Origin: Acidimicrobiales bacterium
Lineage (GTDB): Bacteria > Actinomycetota > Acidimicrobiia > Acidimicrobiales > Acidimicrobilacustridaceae
Length of the DNA stretch: 23,351 nucleotides
Assembly (NCBI GenBank): GCA_023264135.1
Contig: JALQSZ010000003.1
Coordinates: forward strand, 1-23,351
Direction of reading: 5' to 3'
Below the pieces are notes generated by a model. It was not told the origin of the DNA, ran no database searches, and saw nothing but the letters and a program-made list of their open reading frames with translations. Positions within the stretch are counted from its first letter, which is position 1. Each line of letters opens with the position of its first letter. This document shows, piece after piece, positions 7,612-15,296 of the stretch. The translations under genes and the position numbers were made by a program.

Positions 7612-8868
7612 ATGGCTGATCGCATCACAGACGAAGGCGTTGCAAAAATGCGCGAGCGAATCGGAATCGCTCGTCCACACAGCGCGCCCCCGCATTATTT
7701 GAGCCCCAACGAAGATGCATTTCGCCATGTGGCACTGGCCTATGGCGACGACAATCCGTTGTGGTGCGACCCTAACTATGGCGCCTCGACCCGATGGAAT
7801 GGCCCTATTGCGTCTCCCCACTTAGTAGGCGGCGACACGTTGATCGGTGAGGACGAAGTCACTCGGATCCCCGACGACCAACGCGACCTTATGAAAGGTG
7901 ACCCCCTCGGTGGTGTTCACGCCTTTTATTCCGGTTCGTTTCGAGAATGGTGGAATCCGCTCCGACCTGGGTCTCGGGTCGTACGTCGAAATGCACTCAT
8001 TGGCGTTCACGACAAAGTGGGCGAATTCGCCGGACGCGCTGTGCACGAGTGGTTCGGTGAAGTTTTTGCCGTTGCCGGCGGACCGGTTCTTTCCGGCCAA
8101 TACCGACTCATGATTCGCGCCGAACGCGAAAAGGCGATTGAGCGCAAGGCAAACGATTCGATTGAGATTGCTCCCTACACCGATGAAGAAATCGATTCGA
8201 TTAGTGAGCAGATTGGCGAAGAGCGCGGTCGTCGCCGTGGCGCAACACCGCGCTATTGGGAGGATGTCGAAATTGGCGACGAGGTCGGACCGCTCGTCAA
8301 GGGTCCACTGCGCGTTACCGACATGGTGGTGTGGCATACCGGAATGGGAATGGGCCTCTACGGCGTCGCTGCACTTCGTATGGGCGATGATCAGCGCAAA
8401 CGCATGCCGAAGTTCTTTAAGCGAGACGATCTGAACATCCCCGACGTTCAACAGCGCGTTCACTGGGATCCCGAATGGGCTCGTCGCGCTGGCAACCCCG
8501 CTTGTTACGACTACGGACGCATGCGCGAAACCTGGCTCATTCATCTGTGCACCGACTGGATGGGTGACGATGCCTGGCTCTGGAAACTCGACTGCCAGTT
8601 CCGGAAGTTCAACTACGTCGGCGATACCCACTGGGTTCGTGGCGTGGTCGCCAACAAGTACCTCGCCGATGGAAATCGCCCTGCTGTTGATCTTGAAATC
8701 TGGGGCGAGAACCAACGCGGAGAACGAACAACGCCCGGACACGCAACGATTCTTCTTCCGTCACGAGAATTTGGCGAGGTCCGTCTCCCCGTCCCTCCCG
8801 GCAATGCCGGTAATTGTCAGGAACTCCTCGACGCACTCGCAGCTCGATTCGCAGCGGAGAACGCGTAA
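7612..8868 (+). CDS. MaoC-like double-hotdog acyl-CoA dehydratase
   Basis: The 418-residue protein has two hotdog halves. The N-terminal half contains YGDDNPLWCDPNYG (44-57), which aligns with the R-hydratase signature GDxNPLHxDPxxA. The second half starts at PRYWEDVEIGDEVGPL (213-228), a standard MaoC beta-strand entry, and has QRVHWDPEWARRAGNP (281-296) and FNYVGDTHWVRG (333-344). Members of this FAS1-like N-terminal MaoC group hydrate or dehydrate enoyl-CoA thioesters. The usual catalytic His of the first half is Trp51; a His remains in the second half at 284. It stands alone on the plus strand between two minus-strand operons. Given that the crotonases in the window lack classical hydratase residues, it is the best candidate for the hydration step. 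Confidence 0.82.
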   Translation: MADRITDEGVAKMRERIGIARPHSAPPHYLSPNEDAFRHVALAYGDDNPLWCDPNYGASTRWNGPIASPHLVGGDTLIGEDEVTRIPDDQRDLMKGDPLGGVHAFYSGSFREWWNPLRPGSRVVRRNALIGVHDKVGEFAGRAVHEWFGEVFAVAGGPVLSGQYRLMIRAEREKAIERKANDSIEIAPYTDEEIDSISEQIGEERGRRRGATPRYWEDVEIGDEVGPLVKGPLRVTDMVVWHTGMGMGLYGVAALRMGDDQRKRMPKFFKRDDLNIPDVQQRVHWDPEWARRAGNPACYDYGRMRETWLIHLCTDWMGDDAWLWKLDCQFRKFNYVGDTHWVRGVVANKYLADGNRPAVDLEIWGENQRGERTTPGHATILLPSREFGEVRLPVPPGNAGNCQELLDALAARFAAENA

Positions 8869-8882
8869 ACCTTCGAGCGGAG

Positions 8883-10250
8883 TTAGTTCCCGTTTCCCTC
8901 AGCCGTCCACTGCCCGACGAGATCGCGTCGCAGCACTTTGCCGACTTCGCTTCGTGGGAGTGCGTCGATCCAGCGATACGCAATCGGAACCTTGTACGGC
9001 ACGAGATAGCTGCGGCAATGCTCGATCAATTCTTCGTCATCGCAGCGTGAACCGACGATGTAGGCCACTGGGACTTCGCCAAGGCGTTCGTCGGGAACGC
9101 CAACAACAGAGACATCGTTGACCGATGGATGAAGGCGCAACACCTCTTCCACCGAATCGGGGAACACCTTGTTTCCACCCCTGTTAATGAGATCGCTTAC
9201 ACGTCCGTCGATCCAGACAAATCCGTCGTCATCGATCGACGCGATATCGCCCGTGTCGATGAATCCGTCAGTGTCGCGGCGCTCGTCGATGCCAACCGCG
9301 GCGTTCGGCGGACGAACGAGAAGGTGTCCTTCGTCATCGATTCGTATCTGCACGCCAGGCAGCGGACGCCCAGCAGCACCGATCTTCTCCGGATGCTCTT
9401 TTGCATCGGCAGCTGTCCAACCGATGACCTCACCCATTTCTGCTTGACCGTAACTATTGAGCACGAAACAACCGAACCGATCGGTAAATCTCCGTGCATT
9501 GAGTGGCGAAAGTGGTGCAGTGATTGAACGCACGTATTTCAACGGAGCGAGTGATTCGAGATCGGAATCCGCGAGCATCACCATTGCGGCCGGCGGGAGC
9601 ACAGTCGAACGAATCTGAAAACGATCGACAAGAGACGCAAAATCTTCGGGAGTGAATCGATCCATCATCACCACTGCCGCACCAGCGCGTAGACCGAACA
9701 GACTGTTGTAGAGGCCCGCATTCAATGCCATCGAAACCGGAATGAGGTTCGGTGTTGGTGGCCCGGAGCGTTCTCCTCGTCCTCGAAGCGGAGCGAGCAC
9801 GCGATCGAGCAACTCGAGATACGCCGTATGCGTATGCAAAATCGGCTTTGGCTTTCCGGTCGTTCCCGATGTCCACACGATGAACGCAACGTCTTCGGGG
9901 TAGGTGGTGGAACCCGAAAGTTTTCGAACCCCCGACGAGTCGACCAGCGCCACCGCGCCGGTTTCATTCAAAATCGATTCGATTTCAGGCTCTGGAAGCC
10001 GCTCATTCAGTGGGACATGCACGGCACCGAGAGTCCAGATGGCGACCATCGTGCACATCAACTCAGGACCATTGGGAAGTTGCACTGCAACCGCTTGACC
10101 CGACGCAACATCTAATTCCGCAGCGATTTCAGCGACGCGTTGGCGTGCCTGAGCCACCGTCATTGATTCGTGAACGGTGAACAACACCTCCTGATCATCA
10201 GGAAATGGATGTTCAAGAAGTAGGTCGGCAAGTCCCACTGGCGAACTCAA
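8883..10250 (-). CDS. Short AMP-binding acyl-CoA synthetase
   Basis: The 455-residue ANL-family ligase has P-loop WTSGTTGKPK at 126-135, A5 NSYGQAEMG at 265-273, TGD at 333-335, A8 DGRVSDLINRGGNKVFP at 348-364 and catalytic lysine K438 in RSEVGKVLRRDL. It is shorter than most FadD proteins (about 500-560), with the saving mainly before the P-loop. The start is a TTG overlapping the thiolase stop (TTGA, 4 bases); a GTG at 10238 is an alternative. It is the last gene of the five-gene operon 14369-8883 and ends 14 bases from the convergent MaoC-like gene. The acid it activates is unknown. It is clearly different from the FadD19-like ligase nearby, which suggests two CoA-activation steps or two substrates. 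Confidence 0.87.
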   Translation of the reverse strand: MSSPVGLADLLLEHPFPDDQEVLFTVHESMTVAQARQRVAEIAAELDVASGQAVAVQLPNGPELMCTMVAIWTLGAVHVPLNERLPEPEIESILNETGAVALVDSSGVRKLSGSTTYPEDVAFIVWTSGTTGKPKPILHTHTAYLELLDRVLAPLRGRGERSGPPTPNLIPVSMALNAGLYNSLFGLRAGAAVVMMDRFTPEDFASLVDRFQIRSTVLPPAAMVMLADSDLESLAPLKYVRSITAPLSPLNARRFTDRFGCFVLNSYGQAEMGEVIGWTAADAKEHPEKIGAAGRPLPGVQIRIDDEGHLLVRPPNAAVGIDERRDTDGFIDTGDIASIDDDGFVWIDGRVSDLINRGGNKVFPDSVEEVLRLHPSVNDVSVVGVPDERLGEVPVAYIVGSRCDDEELIEHCRSYLVPYKVPIAYRWIDALPRSEVGKVLRRDLVGQWTAEGNGN

Positions 10251-11392
10251 ACAATCTCAAGAACAAGTGCCGAACCCATACCGCCACCGGCGCACATGGA
10301 AACGACACCTTTGGTAAGTCCGCGGCGGCGAAGCTCATGAACCATGGTCACAACCATGCGGGCGCCAGTCGCGGCGATGGGGTGACCAAGCGAGCAACCT
10401 GAGCCATTGACATTGAGAATCGTCGGGTCGATCCCAAGATTGCGATACGCAGCGACAGGAACCGAACAGAAGGCTTCGTTGATCTCCCAAAGATCAATAT
10501 CGGCAACGGTAAGTCCTGCACGCGAGAGCGCTTTCGGGATCGCGTACACCGGTCCCATTCCCGTTCGAGCTGGTTCCACGCCGACCGATGCCCAGGAGAC
10601 GATGCGAGCGAGCGGAGTCAACCCCTCAGAGGCGGCGAGTTCCGATGAAGCAACCATGACTGCTGCCGCAGCATCATTCAGACCCGCAGCGTTTCCTGCG
10701 GTCACAGTGAAGCCCTCGATTTCGGGATGCAGCGGCGCAAGTTCAGCAAGAGAGTCCGCTGTGATCCCGCGTCGGGGATGCTCATCGACCGCAAAATCGC
10801 CAACCGGAACGATCTGATCGACGAACCAACCGTTATCGATCGAGGCGATGGCCTGTCCGTGCGAATAGGCCGCCCACTCATCGACGTCGCGTCGAGTGAG
10901 CCCATTTTCAACAGCACAGTTCTCCCCCACAGTGATCGACATGTCGAACGCTGGTGCCTCGGGAGTGGGGCGATGGCTCTCCGACATCCACGGCGTCGGA
11001 TCAGCGCCCGGAGCGAGACGCTTCATTGAGGTCGGCGATGTCGAGAGACTTTCGGTACCTCCGGCAACGACGAGCTGATCCATTCCGGCGAGCACGGAAG
11101 ACGCCGCGATCTGGATCGCGGACAACCCCGCCGCGCAATGACGGTTGTCGGCCAAGCCAGGAACAGTGTCGAGACCGAGCTCTACTGCGGTGTAGCGAGC
11201 GATCACTCCCCCGCCTTGCAGCGACTCAGCAACAACAATGTCGTCGATCAGTTTGGGATCAACACCCGAACGATCAATCGTCGCTCCGACGGCGACCTTC
11301 GCGAGTGCAAATGCATCAACATCGACCAGCGAACCTTTTCTTGCCCGTCCGATTGGTGTACGTGCTGCGGAAACAATGAGTGCGTCAGTCAT
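10247..11392 (-). CDS. Thiolase family acyl-CoA acyltransferase
   Basis: The 381-residue thiolase has the nucleophilic Cys86 in DNRHCAAGLSA, NEAFC at 305-309, His337 in SLGHPIAATGAR and the second active-site Cys367 in SMCAGGGMGSA, so all catalytic residues are present. Two substitutions stand out: NEAFC replaces the usual NEAFA, and SGCSLGHP replaces the more usual GGAIALGHP, placing two extra cysteines (309 and 333) next to the active site. A degradative role, cleaving a 3-oxoacyl-CoA, fits the neighbours. An AAAGG-type ribosome binding site lies upstream, and the end overlaps the ligase gene by 4 bases. Related actinobacterial enzymes include FadA5/FadA6 of steroid breakdown; which one this resembles cannot be decided by eye. 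Confidence 0.9.
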   Translation of the reverse strand: MTDALIVSAARTPIGRARKGSLVDVDAFALAKVAVGATIDRSGVDPKLIDDIVVAESLQGGGVIARYTAVELGLDTVPGLADNRHCAAGLSAIQIAASSVLAGMDQLVVAGGTESLSTSPTSMKRLAPGADPTPWMSESHRPTPEAPAFDMSITVGENCAVENGLTRRDVDEWAAYSHGQAIASIDNGWFVDQIVPVGDFAVDEHPRRGITADSLAELAPLHPEIEGFTVTAGNAAGLNDAAAAVMVASSELAASEGLTPLARIVSWASVGVEPARTGMGPVYAIPKALSRAGLTVADIDLWEINEAFCSVPVAAYRNLGIDPTILNVNGSGCSLGHPIAATGARMVVTMVHELRRRGLTKGVVSMCAGGGMGSALVLEIV

Positions 11393-11424
11393 GTGACTGC
11401 CTTTCGTAAGGAAAACGTTGAGAA

Positions 11425-12222
11425 CTATTCACCGGGTAGAACCCAGTTGGCGTCGCGCTTTTCGGCAAACGCACGCGGACCCTCTTCTTGATCGGGATGA
11501 CCCCACATCGAAACAAGATCAAGAGAACCCGCACGACACGCGTCGGTCAGACCAAGCTCAAGCGCACGCCATAACGCACGCTTACTCGCTGCCATCGCAG
11601 CAGGAGAGTTACGCGCAATCTTCTCGGCCAACTCCTGGGCAACCTCACGCAAACGCTCAGGCGGATCAACCACCTCACTAATCATCCCCAACTCATACGC
11701 ACGCTGCGCCGACATGCGCTCATGACGCCCAAGCAGCGCCATACGCATGACCGATTCAAACGGCATCTTCCGCGCGAGTCCGATCGCCTCGTAGGCAGTG
11801 ACCTGACCAATGGAGACATGCGGATCAAGGAATGCCGCGTTTGATGATGCGATCACGATGTCGGCATCGGCAACGAAGTGAAGTCCGCCACCAGCACACA
11901 GCCCATTGACCGCACAGATCACCGGTTTGGTGACGGAGTTGTGCCAAGCAGTCAGTCGGAGTTCGGCGTCGCGTGTGCGCCGAGATTGTTCGCGCAGTGC
12001 ATCACGATCCTTCGCGAGTTGCACAACATCGAGTCCGGTCTGGAAGAGTCGACCATTGCCTGTGTTGATGATGACTCGCACCTGAGGGTCGGCCTCAAGC
12101 TCATTCCACGCCGCTTCGAGCTCGTTGAGCATGGTCGCGTCCATCGCGTTGCCCGCGTCGGGCCGATCAAAAATCAGCCACCCGATGTGGCCTTCTCGCT
12201 CGACGACGAGTGTGGAATACAT
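11425..12222 (-). CDS. Enoyl-CoA hydratase/isomerase (crotonase) family protein
   Basis: From the ATG at 12222 the protein has 265 residues. The crotonase fold is shown by FDRPDAGNAMD (18-28), FQTGLDV at 60-66 (oxyanion loop 1) and NGLCAGGGLHFVADADI at 106-122 (oxyanion loop 2). At the positions of the two hydratase glutamates of rat crotonase (Glu144 in GGGCE and Glu164 in PEILLG) this protein has His115 and His135, so classical hydration is unlikely; isomerase, hydrolase or retro-Claisen activity is possible. The C-terminal FAEKRDANW is typical of the family. A longer frame to 12297 lies inside the upstream dehydrogenase gene, whose stop is 4 bases before this ATG. It is the third gene of the operon. 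Confidence 0.88.
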   Translation of the reverse strand: MYSTLVVEREGHIGWLIFDRPDAGNAMDATMLNELEAAWNELEADPQVRVIINTGNGRLFQTGLDVVQLAKDRDALREQSRRTRDAELRLTAWHNSVTKPVICAVNGLCAGGGLHFVADADIVIASSNAAFLDPHVSIGQVTAYEAIGLARKMPFESVMRMALLGRHERMSAQRAYELGMISEVVDPPERLREVAQELAEKIARNSPAAMAASKRALWRALELGLTDACRAGSLDLVSMWGHPDQEEGPRAFAEKRDANWVLPGE

Positions 12223-12226
12223 GTTC

Positions 12227-13555
12227 CTAACTCCGGGGCACGTCGCGCCACGGAGCGCCGCTCCACGGATCGGCCTCGCGGGGAAGTCCAAGAACACGTT
12301 CTCCGACGATGTTCTTATTCACTTCGGTAGTGCCACCTTCGATCGTGTTGGCCCGACTGCGCAGCATCCCCTTGACTTCGCGCGGCAGCGCTGCGGCATA
12401 GCGTTCGGCGACATCGTCGATTGCAACATCGGTCGGTTCCCATGCCAGTGCACCAGTGCCGAGTAGATCGGTGGCGAGCAACTGGATTCGCTGGTTCAAC
12501 GAACCTTGATGCACTTTGCCGATCGAACTCTCCGGACCAGGTGATCTTCCGGCCTTCAGACCCGCACGAACTCGTTGGTTTGTCCAACCGCGAATGCGTT
12601 CCTCGCTGAGCACCTTCATGATTGATTGACGAACGACTGGATCAGACCAACCGTTTTCACGACCGGCAACATCGTTGGCCTTCGCAAGGGCAATGAGCGA
12701 CTCGGCACCCGAACCACCAATGCGATCGACGCCGCCGGACCCTGAACCCGACACCATTTGGCGTTCACCGGAAAGCGTTGCGTTTGCGACCTTCCAACCC
12801 TCACCAATCGCGCCGACGCGATTGAAATCGGGAACACGAACGGCATCGAGGAACGTCTCGTTGAAATCAATTTCGCCGGTGATGTGGCGAAGGGCTCGAA
12901 CCTCGACACCAGGCTGGTGAAGATCCACGAGGAAATAGGTGATGCCCTGACGCTTCGGAAGTTCAGGATCGGTACGGGCAAGTAGCACGCCAAAGTCGGA
13001 AAGGTGTGCCCACGTGCTCCACACTTTCTGCCCTGTCAGCAGCCAGTCATCGCCATCGCGTTCGGCGCGAGTCGCCAACGACGCGAGATCGGAACCGGCT
13101 CCCGGCTCACTGAACAACTGGCACCACACTTCCTCGTTCCGCACCATCGGTGGAAGAAAGCGCAAACGTTGCTCTTCGGTGCCGTGCGCGAATAACGCTG
13201 GTGCCGCAAGGTTCAACCCCAAAGGATTGAGTCGGCCCAAGTTGAACGGTGAAAGCTCCGCTTCAACTGCTCGAGCAACTGCAGGTGCGAGATCGAGCCC
13301 GCCATAGGCGACAGGCCACGTCGCAACGGCAAGGCCGGAGCGAGCAAATGTTGGATACCACGCCTCGTAGTCAGAAAACTTTCGAATTTTGCGAATCTCT
13401 GCCGAACCGCCTCGAGCCGATGCTTCCTGCCACTCGGTGGGAACGTTTTCGCGAATCCAAACTCGTACGGCAGCGACTGCTTCGTCGGCGTTGCAACCGG
13501 GAGTCATTGCCAGTTCATCGAGATTGATAGTGGTCGTTCCAGCGTGACCAGACAT
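12227..13555 (-). CDS. Acyl-CoA dehydrogenase, large FadE type
   Basis: From the ATG at 13555, one base after the stop of the preceding gene (TGACATG), the protein has 442 residues. It shows VWCQLFSEPGAGSDLASL at 143-160 and LTGQKVWSTWAHLSDFGVLLART at 173-195 (FAD/substrate-binding middle domain), GEGWKVANATLSGER at 251-265, and a C-terminal TIEGGTTEVNKNIVGERVLGLPRE. The GGTT motif is in place, but at the position of the medium-chain enzyme's catalytic Glu376 there is Gly; a Glu (406) lies one residue earlier than the second residue before TT. The usual QVHGG-type FAD segment is not visible. These traits resemble the large subunits of two-component FadE enzymes, yet no small subunit is adjacent. 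The frame extends upstream to 13726, but that part overlaps the neighbour and is not protein-like. Confidence 0.87.
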   Translation of the reverse strand: MSGHAGTTTINLDELAMTPGCNADEAVAAVRVWIRENVPTEWQEASARGGSAEIRKIRKFSDYEAWYPTFARSGLAVATWPVAYGGLDLAPAVARAVEAELSPFNLGRLNPLGLNLAAPALFAHGTEEQRLRFLPPMVRNEEVWCQLFSEPGAGSDLASLATRAERDGDDWLLTGQKVWSTWAHLSDFGVLLARTDPELPKRQGITYFLVDLHQPGVEVRALRHITGEIDFNETFLDAVRVPDFNRVGAIGEGWKVANATLSGERQMVSGSGSGGVDRIGGSGAESLIALAKANDVAGRENGWSDPVVRQSIMKVLSEERIRGWTNQRVRAGLKAGRSPGPESSIGKVHQGSLNQRIQLLATDLLGTGALAWEPTDVAIDDVAERYAAALPREVKGMLRSRANTIEGGTTEVNKNIVGERVLGLPREADPWSGAPWRDVPRS

Positions 13556-13556
13556 G

Positions 13557-14369
13557 TCAACGGCCCTTGTAGTTCGGATCGCGTTTCTCGCTAAATGCAG
13601 CGAGTCCCTCTTTGAAATCTTCGCTACGAGACGAAAGCTCAAGCGAAAATGCTTCGTCCTGAAGTTGTGACTCCAGCGAGGCTGTTGATGACGAATCAAG
13701 AAGTGCTTTCGTGAGGCCGAGCGCAACGGTTGGGGCAGAAGCCAACGTGGAGATCAATGCCTCGGACGACTCGTGAAGCTGTTCTGTTGCAACAGACTCG
13801 TGAATCATTGACCACGAAGCTGCTTCTACTCCGGAGACAACGCGGCCAAGCAGGACCATGTCTCGAGCACGAACCTCGCCGATACGACGGGGAAGCAGCC
13901 AAGTAACTCCACTGTCGGGAGTGAATCCACGACCAAGGAACGGAGCCCAGAACTTTGCATCGTGGCTCGCCACAGTGAAGTCGGCAGCGAGCGAGAGAGA
14001 AAGACCAATACCGGCCGCCCAACCCTGCACGACACACACGACAGGAACCTGTGTTCGTCGAAGCAGCGAAATCAGACGATTTGCCTGACTGGGAAGACGG
14101 CGCTGGATGCTGCCGACCCGTGGACGTCCACCGCCGGGCGCATTGCGAGCAACGATGTCGAAGCCAGAACAGAAATGGGCCCCGGCGCCCGACAGCACGA
14201 TGACCCGCACCGATTCGTCCATTCCGGCCTGCACAACCGCATCGATGAGACCGGCCACGATGTCGTCAGTGAGTGCATTCCGCTTTTCGACCCGATCAAA
14301 GGTGAGTCGCAAAACACCGTTCTCCAGCGCACACTCCAGCCCTGGTCGTGACGCGTAGCCCTCAGTCAT
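13557..14369 (-). CDS. Crotonase-family enoyl-CoA isomerase, PaaG-like
   Basis: The 270-residue crotonase has HFCSGFDIVARN at 65-76 and QGWAAGIGLSLSLAADF at 115-131. It lacks both hydratase glutamates (Ser124 and Phe144 at those places) but has GRGFTPDSGVTWLLPRRIG at 146-164. The PDSG(x)TWLLPRxxG signature is characteristic of the PaaG/ECI isomerase group, where the Asp (here Asp152) is the catalytic base that shifts the double bond. An enoyl-CoA isomerase or a related ring-processing function is therefore more likely than hydratase. It is the first gene of the operon running to 8883, and it diverges from the gene at 14516 across a 146-base region rich in palindromes. Confidence 0.87.
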   Translation of the reverse strand: MTEGYASRPGLECALENGVLRLTFDRVEKRNALTDDIVAGLIDAVVQAGMDESVRVIVLSGAGAHFCSGFDIVARNAPGGGRPRVGSIQRRLPSQANRLISLLRRTQVPVVCVVQGWAAGIGLSLSLAADFTVASHDAKFWAPFLGRGFTPDSGVTWLLPRRIGEVRARDMVLLGRVVSGVEAASWSMIHESVATEQLHESSEALISTLASAPTVALGLTKALLDSSSTASLESQLQDEAFSLELSSRSEDFKEGLAAFSEKRDPNYKGR

Positions 14370-14398
14370 GCCGCTACTCTAGTGCCCGCTCAGCAAAC

Positions 14399-14412
14399 TG
14401 AATCAGGATTCA
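14399..14412. promoter_or_regulatory. 14-bp palindromic site TGAATC-AG-GATTCA
   Basis: A perfect inverted repeat with 6-base arms and a 2-base centre lies 30 bases upstream of the PaaG-like ATG, in the divergent gap 14370-14515. Its outer half-sites TGAA...TTCA have the same spacing (TGAA-N6-TTCA) as the operator at 21206-21219, so the same regulator might bind both. Function inferred only. Confidence 0.45.
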
Positions 14413-14445
14413 AGGAACACTCCCTGGATCACCTTCATCAGGTAG

Positions 14446-14467
14446 CGCCAGCCCCAGCGGGCTGGCG
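14446..14467. repeat. Perfect GC-rich hairpin, 9-bp stem and 4-base loop
   Basis: CGCCAGCCC at 14446-14454 pairs perfectly with GGGCTGGCG at 14459-14467 around the loop CAGC. It lies 49 bases before the ATG at 14516. No T-run follows on either strand, so it is not a standard intrinsic terminator. It could be a 5'-leader RNA structure, a protein-binding palindrome or a barrier between the divergent promoters. Confidence 0.6.
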
Positions 14468-14515
14468 GCGAACACTCGCTCCCTGACTGATTGTCGAGCG
14501 ACACACACGGGAGTC

Positions 14516-15259
14516 ATGGTGAACACCAAGGTCTATACACACGAATTCATCAACATCATTGGTTCCAACCGGGCCAACTACATGCACCACATGACGGCCA
14601 ACTGGTGCCCGATGGCTCGAGATGACCGTGGACAACTTTGCTACGGCGTCTGGGGCGTCGTGGGCACCACCGATCATTGGCCGCGGGTCGTGAATATGTG
14701 GGAGGAAGACGGTCTCGACGGTCTTGCCGCTGCGCTCGGCCACGAACTCGGCCGCCCGTCACTTCAAGACGAGAAACTTGAAGCGTGGTGGAACGAAGCC
14801 GCGAACTTCCGCTCAGGTGGTTACGACCGTGTCCTCATTCCTGCCCCCTGGACTCGCACGATCGATGAACTCTGTGCTGACGGCGTTGCTGGTATCGCCT
14901 ATGCCCACGACACAATCCGCGTCCGTCCTGGCGGCGCAGACACGTTCCTTTCTCAGGTTCGCGACCTCGCTGTTGAGGCCCACCACAAATTCGGATGGCA
15001 ACTCGTCGGCGCCCTCAAAACCTCAATGCGCAGAGACGACGAGTGCATCGTGATCTGGGCCATCCCTTCATGGCAGCAGTGGTCCGAGGTTGAGAAGGCT
15101 CGCGACACCGATTCCGGCCTCAAAGCATGGCGAGAAGTTCTCTGGGCTGCGGAAGGTTATGAACGATTCTTAATGTGCGACGCTCCCCTTTCTCCGATGA
15201 AGATCGGTCGCCAACCCGAGCGTTCTGATCGCACCATCGAATGGAACGAACCACAATGA
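14516..15259 (+). CDS. Two-repeat dimeric alpha/beta-barrel (NIPSNAP-like) protein of unknown function
   Basis: The protein has 247 residues and no recognised catalytic motif. It looks like two ferredoxin-like halves. VYTHEFINIIGSNRANYMHH starts the first (residues 6-25) and AYAHDTIRVRPGGADTFLS the second (129-147), each followed by a helix, a beta strand (LCYGVWGVV, 41-49; ECIVIWAIPS, 176-185) and a W-rich helix (WPRVVNMWEED, 55-65; WQQWSEVEKA, 186-195). This duplicated plan matches NIPSNAP/EthD-type dimeric alpha/beta barrels, but the assignment is tentative. The GGGAG ribosome binding site is only 2 bases from ATG 14516 and 5 from GTG 14519, so the true start may be the second codon. It heads an operon with the split acyl-CoA dehydrogenase 37 bases downstream, which suggests a role on the same substrate. 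Confidence 0.75.
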   Translation: MVNTKVYTHEFINIIGSNRANYMHHMTANWCPMARDDRGQLCYGVWGVVGTTDHWPRVVNMWEEDGLDGLAAALGHELGRPSLQDEKLEAWWNEAANFRSGGYDRVLIPAPWTRTIDELCADGVAGIAYAHDTIRVRPGGADTFLSQVRDLAVEAHHKFGWQLVGALKTSMRRDDECIVIWAIPSWQQWSEVEKARDTDSGLKAWREVLWAAEGYERFLMCDAPLSPMKIGRQPERSDRTIEWNEPQ

Positions 15260-15296
15260 ACGCTCACTCTTCGACGCCGACGCAACGAGGCTTGTA

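Noticed and set aside
7822..8742. Minus-strand open frame of 306 codons
   Set aside because: It is fully antisense to the MaoC-like gene, which has recognisable hotdog motifs; the antisense product shows none.
13556..13726. N-terminal extension of the acyl-CoA dehydrogenase to 13726
   Set aside because: The extra residues are arginine-rich and lie inside the PaaG-like gene; the ATG at 13555, one base after that gene's stop, is a normal operon start.
14446..14467. Reading the GC hairpin as an intrinsic terminator
   Set aside because: There is no T-run after the stem on either strand, and it lies between divergent genes where no terminator is needed.
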